From: Cladosporium sp. IMV 00045
Lineage: Eukaryota > Ascomycota > Dothideomycetes > Cladosporiales > Cladosporiaceae
NCBI GenBank assembly: GCA_001931905.2
Contig: MSJI02000411.1
Coordinates: 1 to 64,000 of the forward strand
Length of the DNA: 64,000 bases
Direction: 5' to 3'
Shown: positions 1-10,856 of the stretch, piece by piece
Layout of the letters: each line of letters opens with the position of its first letter
Numbering within the stretch: position 1 is the first letter of the stretch
The notes under the pieces: generated by a model
Seen by the model: the letters and a program-made list of their open reading frames with translations, nothing else
What the model was told of the DNA's origin: nothing
Databases searched by the model: none
Made by a program: the position numbers and the translations under genes

Positions 1-1013
1 TTTTTTTTTTTCCCAAAATCGCATGTGCGCGTTTGCCGATGCGTTCGAACCGCTCGAGGACGATCGATGTCTGCTACAGACGGGCATTATCTTGTCAGTG
101 AAATTCAATAGCCCAGGGGTAGGACTTGTGACCAAAGGCCGCGCGAGGTGGGTTATGAAGTGAACAAAGTATGATTCGTCTCGTGAGTTTTGTCAGAAGT
201 GAGATGCTAGACACGAGCAGAGAGGTAGAGCGAGAGATACAAGACTGATGGCTTTTGATCGTGAGGTGCGTGAAGGAGACATAAGTAATGGTGATAGAAC
301 ACATGCAAGCGTGCGAAGAGAGAAAAAAGAGGAACGAGAAGTGAAAGTCGAAAGAGAGGCAGGATTGCGTCAAAAAAGCGATTTTCGTTTTGTTTGTTAT
401 TGTTGTCGGTGTGTTGCGTGGCAATAATACCCATTTAATAGGGATTACTTTCCCACATCCTTCATTTTCTTCAAAAGAAAAGAATCTGCCCAGACACCTT
501 GAGATAAACTCCCTTAGAAAAAAAAAAAAAAAGAAATACATATATTCTCCCCAAAAACGCCACGCTTGCGGTAAACGATGTGTTCCCAATACCCAAAAAG
601 AAGAAAGAACCAATTGGGTATCCAAATCCAAATAGAGATAAACCATGCCCCATATCCCAGAAACACCAAATGAGAGAGAGATGCCCGAAGATGTGTCCCC
701 ATTCCTCTGTATGGGGACGGCGGGCCTGATGGCGAGAAGAAATTGATTCCTCCCGCCGGGCCTTGAACGATGGAAAAGAAAACGACAGTGAACGCCCCGG
801 CCGGATAGACAAAGTCCTTATCAGTGGTGTCGTTTGCGCAATGGTAAGCCAGAAAAATCCCAGAGATAAGATCAGAAACTTTGTATCGTATGCGTTATCA
901 GGTCGTGGTGGCATGATTGATGAAGTTCCTGAGTAGTATTGTACAGATGCGCGAGCGAATATCAGAATCGTGGTCGTACATGGTTTTGTGGTGGCGAAGA
1001 GATGTCAACCTGT
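1..1013. other. Intergenic, no gene seen
   Basis: No convincing coding region was found. The window opens with a short poly-T run (1-12), and a poly-A run lies at about 518-533. The open frames here are short, overlap on both strands and resemble no family I know. The right end should hold the 3' UTR of the Gln-rich gene transcribed leftward. Confidence 0.6.
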
Positions 1014-2466
1014 TCAGACAACAGGCTGCTCCTCCCAAGCGTCGTTGGACAGGAAGCCTGCCCAATCGCCCTCACCAGGCGTGACGGTGCCACTCAAGCT
1101 GTCACCACCGAGAGGCTCTTTCAATATGTCCGATGAAAACATGTCGTTGTTGAAGGCCATGCCCCCAAAGGCCTGAGCGCCGGGTTGGAAGGCATTGTCT
1201 CCAGGCGACTGAGCGAAGCTGCCGCCCATGTCGAATGCGGAGGGCGCCAGTGTTGAGTTCATACCGCCCATGCCGCCCATGCTGCCGAAGCCACCCATGG
1301 TCATTTGCGGCATTGATGGGTTGGATGGTGAGCTGGCTTTGCTCTTGTTGCCGTTAGGGTTGTAAGAGTATGTTTGCTTAGTGGGTGCCTCTTGTGGCAT
1401 AGACATGTTTGGCATGCTGTCGTTGAGGCTGAAGTCAAATGGGTTTGCGGCAAGAAGTTGCTGGGTTTCGAGAGGCAGATCGGTGGAGAGCGGGTTGATG
1501 GCATTTTGCTGGGCAGCTGTAAGCCCGGACGGGAGGGTCATCTGTGGCGATTGGTAAAGTGGTTCTTGCTTGACGGGTTGCGCCGGATAGTTTCCTTGTT
1601 GCTTGTTGAGGTTGTTCGAGGAGTTGCTGCGCGAGACGGCACGAGCTGGAGAGCTGTGTGTGCTTGTCGGGGCGGCAGTGCCAGAAATGGGTGTTTGGGG
1701 CTGAGAGTTGCCAACTGGCATCGACATACGCCTGTCTTCAGATTTCATTCCCTCGACAGGGCTGTTGAGAGCGGACTGAGGTGAGGGTTGCTGGAAGGCG
1801 AACTCTGAGGGTGTTGCGATAGAGGCAGCGCGACCGTGCTGAGGACGCATACCCTGGCCATTTGCGACGGGGTAAGGTGTCTGTCTGTAGGTGGTAGGCG
1901 ACCTGTTGATCATTTGAGGTGGAGGCGTAGCGTTTTGCATGCCTTGCTGAGGCTGTTGTGGCTGTTGCGGTTGTTGCTGTGATGCTTGCATCATGCCAGG
2001 GCTCATGAACTGGCCGATGTTATTGAATTGGTTATTCTGCCAGGCGTCGGAGACCGCTTGACCCAGAGCGCTGCGCATGGCGACGTGGTTGGTGAGATAT
2101 GCTGCAAGACGACGGTCGAAGTCGGCATTCTGGGTCTGGAGGTGAGCTGTCAGACGACGGTACTGCATGGGCAGATCGTCGTCCTCCTCTTCGTACATTT
2201 CCTCGTTGATGACATCGGCCTCGGTGACGCGAAGAGATCGGCCAGTACGGCGCTTGTGGATCTCCGACGCGCGACGAGCTGATTCGATACGAGCTTCAAG
2301 ACTGCGGTCGCTACGGCGAGAGGCGGCAATGTATGCTCTGAGAACGCTGTTAGTATCGATGCTGACATGAGAGGGTCACGATCGGAACGTACCTCTCCTG
2401 GTTCTCTTCGTGAGAGCGCTCGGTCTTGACCGGCTTAGCTGCTGGCATGCTTCGAATTGGAGGCAT
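1014..2466 (-). CDS. Gln/Pro/Ser-rich conserved fungal protein, probably nuclear
   Basis: Two exons, 2466-2393 and 2337-1014, encode 465 residues. The 55-bp intron has GT/AG ends and a TACTAAC branch site and restores the frame exactly. The ATG at 2466 is the first in frame. The N-terminal part (about residues 26-110) is basic then acidic and ordered-looking, with an Arg-rich helix (RRASEIHKRRTGRSLRVTE) followed by a run of Glu and Asp. I believe this block is conserved in Pezizomycotina, but I cannot name the family. The rest is low complexity: Gln/Pro repeats near residue 140, many SP and TP sites, and a Gly/Met-rich stretch near residue 370. Such composition is common in transcriptional regulators, which is inference. 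An unusually long gene-free stretch lies upstream. Confidence 0.8.
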
Positions 2467-5400
2467 TTTTGCTGTGAACACGACTTCCTAGACGGTGCGG
2501 TGGTATTGGTGCTTGAATGCGAACCAACGCTACGAGTTCAAGATCGGACTGAGGCTAGTCGCTCAAAAGTGTAGACGAGGGATCGTACGAGTCTGACGGA
2601 GACGAGACGAGAAGGCAGTCCAGCTGCAAGCGGGGAAGCTGCATATAGCTGTGGAGTTAAGTGGCAAAAAGCGAGGATTGGTGGTGGTATCGGAGCGATT
2701 TTGTATGGTTGTTTGCTTTGATTGATTGAAGACGGTTGACCTCGGGGATTTGTCTAATAACAAACGCAAGATAGAGGGCCTGCTTGATCTGGGTCGCAAG
2801 AAAGAGAGAGGAAGAGGAATGGAACACGGGACGAAGGCTAGTGATAAAAGGCGGCTGGCGGGAGAAGAGCAGCGGCCGCGCCTCACTCCGAATGCGAGAA
2901 GGGATTTGCATGGGGCAGATGGTTTCACGGCGGAGCATTACAGTAGCTTAGCAGCGAGCAGCGAGCAGACAGGCCACGCTTGCGTCGTTGGCGTGTGCCG
3001 TTGGCGCATCAGAGCAGTGTTGGCCCGCCTTTCTGGCTTTTCTGTCCGATTGCTGCTGCTGTCGTGCGGCGGCAAGGAACGGGGTGATGGCCGTTGCACG
3101 GTTGCGCTGCGAATCTGCCGCGCCCGCATGCTCGTGGCCGATCGGTGGAGCAGTCTGCTGCGCGAGCCGGCGAACCATTGGCGCTGCTGAGATCGGAGGA
3201 AAAGGCTGCCGTTCAGCCTGTGACTCTCCTCTGGGTCCAGGCGAGCCAGATCGTCTCTGAGATCTCACTGTGCCTCAAGACACCTGCCTATTATGGACTA
3301 GCCAGATTTGCGAAATGCCCGCGATCGAGATCTGTCATGGCTGTGTCGCTCGCTCGGCGCTGCTGTATTGCTGTATTGCTGCCTTTTGGCTTCTGCAGCT
3401 TGGTGTTGTGGCAAAAATACTCCTGCGAAGGTGTGTACCGATGCATGCGGTCTCACATGCTATGGAACATTCCCTCAGACCACAGCGTGTTGAAGGGAGA
3501 TACATGTAGTCTGCACGATTGGCGCAGGCTCGTATTGCGCACGTTGGTTGGTAATTCCACAGATCTCGCAGTGCTGTGCGATCACAGCGGGTCTTCTTGT
3601 CTCCGCCTTAAGGCCGCCGATGGATTCGTGGAAAGAATTCCATCTCTCTAAACATCTGTCATCGCCCAGCCACGTGCCGCTATGCGGGCCTTGTCTTGCT
3701 GCAGACGAAGTCCGCTGCTGTGATCGCACTGGCAGTCGCAAAGCTGGCCGGGTGAGGCAAGGCGTCTTCTACCCCCGGTCACACCACGTTCATCGTTTCC
3801 CCGTCCCCAGAGTGGGAGCAGCTGCAGCACACGCACCAGGGCCAGCATCCGCGTAATGAATTGCAAGGATGCTGGTGCGTGGCATGAGGGCGAGCATCTG
3901 CATCTCGTGGGCGATCGTACAAGATCTATCATCATCTCTGCATCGCCGGCCGTTGCATCTCGGGAGTAATCTACAATCCCGGTGGCACAACGCAAGCTCG
4001 CGCATCGGTGGCGGCGGATGCGTGCAACATGAATGTGAGCGGGTACAGTGGAGAGATCTGAATGGGCCAGATCCTGACCTTCAGCGGAGGCGAATTGACG
4101 GGGCGAGCGGTGTTAGGAAGGGGAAAGACGTATGAAAACGGATGCTGCGGAGCGATCTCCATGGCCCAGATACGAAAAAGCAAAAAGAGAGGAAAGGGAA
4201 AAGAAAAGGTGGGTATCGATGAGTTCAGCCCTTTCGTGCTGCGCCCACGGCTCTCTTCATCGATCGATCGCATGTGGGAGGGCGGACGTGCGACGGAGCA
4301 AGACAGATTGACTCTGACTTGTCGTCTCGCTTATCTGAAGCCATTCCTGATGGAGTATAGGTCCAGATCTGCTGGCAGTCAAAGGTTGCCTTCCTCCTTT
4401 TGCGTACCAGCCATTGCATCTGACTATCGCACGCTAACACAACATCCGATCGTCGGCCCTTTACGCCTCCCAGATTGCCATACAACGTGCGTCTGCTTAT
4501 GCGGTCATATGTACGTCGAGAGCGGGAAACCCTGTTACCAAGCATGTGGCATGGCTGCGACGGCTGCTCATCAAGCATCGTCCCATTCAAAGTGCCGCGC
4601 CATTGAACGCCACGACTCCTTTTTGCCGCCTCCGCCGCCTTGCCGACCCCCACTCGATCCCTCGCGAGCGGCAGAGATCTCTTTACTCCGTCTGGGGTGC
4701 AAGGTACCATTGTGCTGGCACGCTGGTTGCGTCTTCGGCGCCGTCCCGACCGAAAGGCTGCAATATCGAAGAGCGTAGCGCACTGGCGTGACTGGCTTAT
4801 GCAACAGGCACTGTTGCCACTAATGCATTCGCCCGATGCCCTGTAGCGTGTGCATGAACAGACAGGACGGTCATGCTACGACTTCGGGACATCTCGACAT
4901 GCAGCTCACTTTCCAGGTACGATGTACGAGCACATCGACTTTCTGCGGCTCGCCAGCTCGCCCCATCCAGGTCACCACTGGTACCCTGTCATACCCTGGT
5001 ACCAAGGGGAAGACGGCAGCCTCCACTCCTGGCCTATCAGCCAATATAGATGCTCCCATATCCCCAACCGCTTAGCCACGACCTTCCGTTAATTCGCATC
5101 AGAATGACGATTCCTGAAAACGCCTCCATTTCTCTCCAGAAGTTCTTCAGAAGTGCAGCCGAGCGGAGAGCCTCTCGGACCTCAGTGGGGAACTTGAATA
5201 TGAGGAAAACCTTGCGCCCCTGATCAAGCCGCATGAGGTGTGGAGGAAATCTCAAGAGGAATGCCAGATAGTGGAGGCGGACGGCAAGGCCTTTCACCAT
5301 AGATCTCCCGCTCGACATGGGGATTTTCATTCCGTTTATGCGGCCCAGACGGCTCTACTTGCTTTCGGAGCTGTGTCCTATAAAAAAGGGTTCTCTCACA

Positions 5401-7310
5401 TAGATCTGATGGGTCCTGCTGCGTCCGCTCCGCCAGATCCAGAGAGCATAGCAGAGACCCTCTCTATGCTCCAGAATGACAATACGCGCAGAGTTAAATC
5501 TCAATGGCTGCGCGTAAGTCGTTGCGAAAGCTCTTGCGGAGTTAGGTCCTGCATTGTGGCTCCAATGCTGAGCCAGCTCCGGTTGTGCTCCACGTCTCAC
5601 CTTCCTCTTCTTTTACGTCTTCTACGATGCTTTTGGGAGCCGTCATCCTTACAGCACAAGCCCAGAACACTACCTAAAAGGGTGGGTAAATCGTTGCAAA
5701 AACTCATGGTGCTGGAGTTAGCTCCGGATGACCTGGACGGGTGAATGCATGAACCAGTCTGGTCATGCTCGTTCTCAATCCGTGGGCGTTGTCATTCTTA
5801 CCGCATTCGAACCAGTCGACTGTCACACTGTCTAAATGCCGCCGCCATCAGGAGCATTATCGTCTGGTCATGAGATTACACCACAATTTCAACATGGCTC
5901 GATGATCTTTGTAAACTCCAAAGACATTTCCACGCAAACAAGACCGTGTAACATCACCCAGACCACGGGTGGCAGGCGTGCAAGCAAACACGGCACAGCA
6001 GTAATGTGCGATTCGGCTCCCGTGGCTGTACACAACATCATGCTGGGCTTCCGCGCGCCAGGCTCGTGTCCCTGTCCATGCACTCTCGAGGTTCTAAATA
6101 GCAGGCCTGCATGAAGCCCCTAGGCTTGCCGAGTCCTCACCTCCAGCCACAAAGAGATCAACACATCGCCAAGCGACTTGAGATGCAACCGTGTCCATGC
6201 AGGCAATCTCACATTGCGATAAGTACATAAGACGCCCGCAGAATCATTCGCTACAGATACAGACCACAGGCACGAAGAGGAAGAATAAAATCTCCCAGAT
6301 GCACGTTCGAAGAAAACAATTCCGGCTCAGCGCACACTGAACTGCAGTCCACCAAAGGATGCAAACGACAGCCCGTACCCATCTGCCGACACCCAGAACA
6401 GCCGTGTAGGCACTCCCTCCGATATGGACGCGACGAGAAATGGGCCCGTGGGCGTGCCTCGACAGACCCTGGCTCGATCTGGACGTCTCCAATCCTACTA
6501 CGGGCACATGGTCATGCCGTGCGATCCATCTCGGTTACATAATCTCCCGAAACGAATCGATCGTCTTGATAACTCGATAAGCGAGGGGAACCTTCTCAGA
6601 TCTCGACATGATTCAAGAGAACGCCGAGAGGAGAGTGCAAGAGAACAAATACATCACACCTACACCCTTTGATGTCGAAACGAGTTTTCTCAGAGAGACG
6701 AGACAATAATGCCGCTTCGCATGCCCTGCCTTCACGTCAAATTCACCGGAACGACGAGCCCACAGTGGTGCAGGACCTGCTGTAGTCAGGACGGATCGAA
6801 GAGTTTGCACGTTCTATGCAGCTTTGGAAGGATGTGCGTATAAAAAAGAGCTTCCCTGAAGGACAAGAGTGCCTTGAAGATTGTGTAGTGAGCTACAGTA
6901 GCGTCTCAAGGGCATAAGTAGGTCTCGCGTGTCTTGGGGTCTTCTGAAAGTGGCAGATGAATTGGTCTTGTCATTTGGAGTTAGTACGATGGCAAACGTT
7001 CCTGAGAGATTTTCACGCGAGGTTCTCGACGGCGAGAATGTGGCAGGTCTGAAGGCTTCGTCTGCTCTATGGCTGAGCACGTCTTCTCCAGTGTTGAACA
7101 TGTTTCCTCGAGCTCGCTTCTCTCGGTTTGGATGGAAATACAAACGCTCTTTTGCTCGGTGGCTGCTAATGCGTTATGCTCTGTTGGGAGAAAGATGGTT
7201 GGCCTAGAAATATCATCGGCTGCTGGCTGAGATACAAACTACGCTGGAGAACAAGTGAGCAATCGTTCGTCTTGCTCTGCAAAATTTGTAGTACATCAAC
7301 GCAAGTCGCC
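2467..7310. other. 4.8-kb gene-poor interval
   Basis: This is the longest stretch without a recognisable gene. It lies upstream of the Gln-rich gene and downstream of the RING gene, both leftward. The many open frames overlap on both strands, have no family-like motifs and join by no convincing splice sites. I saw no terminal repeats, transposase motifs or tRNA. It may be a large regulatory region, hold a non-coding RNA or contain a decayed insertion. None of these is shown by the sequence. Confidence 0.5.
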
Positions 7311-8243
7311 TCATCTCTCGCCACCCTCCCTCCCCCCTCTCGCATCCTTTCCCATCCCACCATTCCGCACAGAAGTAGGAGGAGCAGCATACTGCACATG
7401 CGCATCCCAATCCCTTAAGCTCTCATACGGACTTCTCAACCAAGCGTCGATTTCATGCAACAACAACCTCGCGTCCTCCCTTCCCAAAAAATCCTTCACC
7501 AGCTCCTCCGCCCTCCCATCCGCGCCCTTCGGATCATTCACTTTCAGAATCGCGACCAGATATTCGATCAGAAACTCGCGATTCGCGCCCGCCGGTCTCC
7601 GGTCCAGGAAGGCGAAGACGCGCAGTTCGCGGCGCAGGAAAATGCGCGCGCGCGTCTGCAGGGCCGGAGAGGAGGCGAAAACCGCCGGGGTGAAGTTCTG
7701 ATATTGCGAGAGCCGGTTCGTGCCCACGTGGAGGGAAGGTGTGTGCTGCGTGTAGACTTGTCGGCGCCGCGCGAGCGATGGGTCTTCGCCGCTGCCGTCA
7801 GCGCTTTGCCTGCTGCTACGGTTGGAAGAGCTGGCGGAGGGGCCCCAGGGTGCGTCACGCCTGCGTCTTGCTGCTGGGCGGTGGCGGGCGGGTTGTGATC
7901 CGGCGGGAGTTCTAGTGGCTTTCTTGTCTTGCCCGACTGTGTAGATTTTGAAGTCCTCCGGCGAGCGCCAGTCGTATTGCACCTCTTTCACTTCTGCTTT
8001 GCAGAGCGGACAGGTTGCGTGGTCTTGCAGCCATTGCACCAGGCAGATGAAGTCGAAACTCAGGTGATTGCAGGGTGAGGCGACGGCGCGTTCTTGGATC
8101 GCTTCGAGGCAGATGGTGCAAGACTCCGGTTCGGCATTGTTGCTGGGTCGGCGCTTGCGTTTGCAGGCGGCGCTTTTGGGTTGGATGTCATCTTTCGACG
8201 GTGGGTGGGAGTCGTTCAGCCCATGCTTGTTCTCGTCGTCCAT
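7311..8243 (-). CDS. TOPORS-like RING finger E3 ligase
   Basis: A single exon encodes 310 residues. A RING-type module occupies residues 42-81, with C42, C45, C58, H60, C67, C78 and C81 visible. The second half has a helical region ending in the motif HEIDAWLRSPYESLRDWDAH, which resembles the region after the RING in metazoan TOPORS (a family of ubiquitin/SUMO ligases). The middle is Arg/Ser-rich and disordered. The expected role is a nuclear ubiquitin or SUMO ligase, known from the family only. One zinc position is odd: the usual His or Cys after H60 is Phe63 or Asp64. The start at 8243 is the first ATG in frame and gives a short acidic leader before a basic KRKRRP stretch that could be a nuclear signal. 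Confidence 0.8.
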   Translation of the reverse strand: MDDENKHGLNDSHPPSKDDIQPKSAACKRKRRPSNNAEPESCTICLEAIQERAVASPCNHLSFDFICLVQWLQDHATCPLCKAEVKEVQYDWRSPEDFKIYTVGQDKKATRTPAGSQPARHRPAARRRRDAPWGPSASSSNRSSRQSADGSGEDPSLARRRQVYTQHTPSLHVGTNRLSQYQNFTPAVFASSPALQTRARIFLRRELRVFAFLDRRPAGANREFLIEYLVAILKVNDPKGADGRAEELVKDFLGREDARLLLHEIDAWLRSPYESLRDWDAHVQYAAPPTSVRNGGMGKDARGGREGGER

Positions 8244-8692
8244 TCACTGCGAGGCATGTCCGGAGTGGTGGGTTTCGTTGGTTGGGAGAAGAGAGAAGAT
8301 GATGAGTAGTCGAAGTCGAGGTTGCGAGCGGGGACTTCCGCGCCTCCACTTGGACTCTGGTGGTGGCGATTCACTCCATGTACATGTACGAGATACCCAC
8401 TCGTGGTTGTGGACATACTTGTAATAACATAATCACAACCTCGATATCACTGCACGCCATTCACTACGAAGGTGGTGTAATTGAGGAATTCCTGGTATTT
8501 CGGTGGCGAGGCCTCGATCCTCAACTGGACACCCGGGAGCACATGATAAGCATGCACAACTCACTTTTGGATAATTTCAATTGCTTTCATACTTGCTCTC
8601 ACTGCGAAAGGAGCAGATGCGAGCATAATACCAAGTTCAATCGCATGAGAACCGCTCAAAAACCGAGTGCGGCATCACCTTCATCAACCCAA
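8244..8692. other. Intergenic spacer
   Basis: This 449-bp spacer should contain the promoter of the RING gene and the 3' end of the small Myb-like gene, both leftward. The only motif noticed is a palindromic TGTACA near 8381. No gene is seen. Confidence 0.5.
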
Positions 8693-9193
8693 TCAATCAT
8701 CAATCTCAACCGCCTCGCCCTCCCAATCACTCTCAACTTTCACAGCCTCCTCGCCCTCGCCTTCCTCATCCTCACCCATCGTCCCCTTCATCTTCTTACC
8801 CCCTTTACTCTGGAAAATCTCCTCATCATCCTCGCCCTCCTCCAGGTCAAGCAGACGCTTCCCTTTGCCCTTACCAGCGCTCTTGCCCTTGCCGTTCTTC
8901 TTCATAGACGACTCCGAGCCCTCACTACCAGGAGACATAGCGAGCAACTTCTTCTTCACCGGCGCGAGGCAGGCGGAGGCTGAGGCGGGGGTTTTGTAGC
9001 CCATTAGGGCGGCGAGCTTGGTGTAGTTGATCTGTGGGAGGGGTTAGTTGGTGGGTAGAATGCAGAGGGGAGGGAGAAGAGAGGAGGGAGGGTGGGGTCT
9101 GTGTGGTGTACACACTTTTGGTTGAGTTTCGAAACACTGCCATGCGGCGGCGAGGAGCTTGCGGTCGTTGTCTGTGAAGGTTGGAGCTGACAT
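8693..9193 (-). CDS. Small Myb-like/HTH basic protein
   Basis: Exons 9193-9116 and 9031-8693 encode 138 residues. The 84-bp intron has GT/AG ends and joins in phase 0. The N-terminal 50 residues (TFTDNDRKLLAAAWQCFE, then INYTKLAALMGYKTPASA) look like a three-helix Myb/SANT-type or winged-helix fold with a conserved Trp. I know this arrangement from small uncharacterised fungal proteins. The C-terminal half alternates Lys/Gly-rich and Glu/Asp-rich segments and looks like a disordered chromatin- or nucleic-acid-associated tail. No more specific function can be assigned. Confidence 0.75.
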
Positions 9194-9896
9194 CTTGTCT
9201 TGCTTTTGGTTTGGTGTTGTGGTGTGAGAGGGTTGATAGGGTAGGGCTTTGCGGTGCCGTTGTGTTGTGCTGAGAGGCTCGTGGGTGGGTTTGGTTGTCG
9301 ATCAGTGAGTTGAGAGTGTAGTGGTGTGTGGTTAGGAGTCGAAGTTGGAGGAAGAAATGCAGATAGAGGGGAAGTTGGGTTTCGTAGAGGTGCTGATGTG
9401 AACGAAGGATTGCATGTGAAAGTGATTTGGGGAGGCGTGCTTCACTTCCTGGTTGTGCTAGAATGACTGAATTAGTGGCATGTGACAGCCATCAGAGAAG
9501 GCTCACTTCACTTCCAGATCATGTGAAAGTGAAAGTTGGCTGTGAATGCATGGAGTCTCTTTTAATGCTGATAGTACATAATAGTAACATGTTTGTACAT
9601 ACAAATGCTGCTCGAGTGAAGGGAAGCACTCACTCATTCCACTCTCTGGGTGAGCTCGAAGCTCACAATGCAGCCACTTTGCAGCCGGTCGTTGCCTCAG
9701 GATGGCGTTTGATAGGACCTTACTACGCCCGGCACGGCCGTTGAATCTCCTTTGACTGCTGAAGCGGCAAGAGATGTTGCCTCCACCAGTGCTCCATAGG
9801 CATGGCCTTAGGGTTCGTACCCCAAAGCAAAAGTGTAATTTTGAAAGCTCATGTCTTCCACCCCTGCTCAGGACCACCGCTGGCAATGCAATCCAT
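9194..9896. other. Intergenic spacer
   Basis: The spacer lies between the start of the Myb-like gene and the stop of IMG2. Only short, unconvincing open frames occur. A GGGTTCGTACCCC palindrome near 9808 was examined as a tRNA B box and rejected. Confidence 0.5.
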
Positions 9897-10553
9897 CTAA
9901 AACTTCCTCTGCTTCAAGTAATGCTCGATCTTGGGAACATGGTGACCCTTGATCATAATGTGTCCAGTCGTCCTGTTAATCACGACCTCCTTCTCCGCCA
10001 AACCCAGCAGCTCCCTCAACTCATCCCTCAAAATCTCCGCCTTGCCATCCACCTTCTTTACACGCGTCACGAGCTTGCTACCACCGCGTTTCCTCAAAGT
10101 ATAGAGCGGAAGGTGGTCGCTGGGAGTCCTGGTGACGAAGTAGGGCAAGTTCGGGGCGCAGAGGTGGTCCGCTAAAGGCGCGACGGGGTCAGGAATGAGC
10201 TTCTGGACTTCGGGTTTGTTGTACGCTGCGCCGCGCGTGGGATAAAGGCGGTCTTTCTTGGGATGGTTGGTGCGGTGCGAGGCCCTGGATTCTTTGGGTC
10301 GGGGAAGCGATTTCGTGGACCGAGGAGGGTAGGAGGCGGGAGCGGTGCGGGATGCGACGAGATTGCGGTCTGCATTCGAGTATTAGTATGGTCTTTTGAA
10401 TATTATCTGGCGTATAAGAACGAGCATACCCTCTACCTGCTGCGCGGCGAGACATCTTGTGCTGGTGGAGAACTGCATGAACTGGCGGATGGTCGCCGGG
10501 CGCGGAAGGCCCATTGGCCGGAGAAAGGACATGAAGGGCGCTGCAGCTACCAT
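9897..10553 (-). CDS. IMG2: Mitochondrial large-subunit ribosomal protein mL49 (IMG2)
   Basis: Exons 10553-10430 and 10369-9897 encode 198 residues, with a 60-bp intron carrying a TACTAAT branch site. Residues 1-40 form a classic mitochondrial presequence: Arg-rich, with no acidic residues before position 41. The C-terminal 83 residues match the Img2/mL49 domain, running from PYFVTRTPSDHLPLYTLRKR to KIEHYLKQRKF. The protein is a structural component of the mitochondrial ribosome. Two donors lie 7 nt apart (GTAGAG at 10436 and GTATGC at 10429). Only the downstream one joins the presequence frame to the Img2 frame, so it is the one used here. The gene is head to head with eIF3e. Confidence 0.88.
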
Positions 10554-10856
10554 GATGTATTTTGGCAGCGAGTTGAGACGTTGCGATGTGTTGGGGCGTT
10601 CGTGAAATAAATCGCAAATCGTCGCAAAGGAGACTGGCAGACTTCACTTCGGCGGCCTGAAGTTGGCTCTTGCCCGTTTGGCTGTCCGCGCTGGCTCGCT
10701 GGCTGGAGTTCTGCGGAGGGCTCTGCTTCTCCCATCGGCTTGGGCTTGGCACAACTGGCCCGCACCAAATTTGATTGAAAGTCCACTCATACTGGCTGGC
10801 CGGCGACAGCGACAGCGACGGTGACCCCAATTATACCACACATATCGATCGCAGCC
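10554..10856. promoter_or_regulatory. Shared promoter region of IMG2 and eIF3e
   Basis: These 303 bp separate the divergent start codons of two translation-related genes and must contain both promoters. No TATA-like element was recognised. Co-expression of the pair is inference. Confidence 0.5.

Noticed and set aside
4062..4778. Open frame of 238 codons in the gene-poor block
   Set aside because: No family-like motif is seen, it overlaps comparable frames on the other strand, and its composition looks random.
5037..5330. Leftward 97-codon frame with hydrophobic and basic stretches as a gene remnant
   Set aside because: I could not match it to a family or extend it by splicing, so the support is too weak.
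9795..9830. GGGTTCGTACCCC as a tRNA T-loop (B box)
   Set aside because: No acceptor stem, D arm or A box can be paired around it at tRNA distances.
10172..10375. Short Pro-rich leftward frame beginning MQTAISS
   Set aside because: It is the IMG2 second exon read in the wrong frame and arises only if the upstream donor is used.
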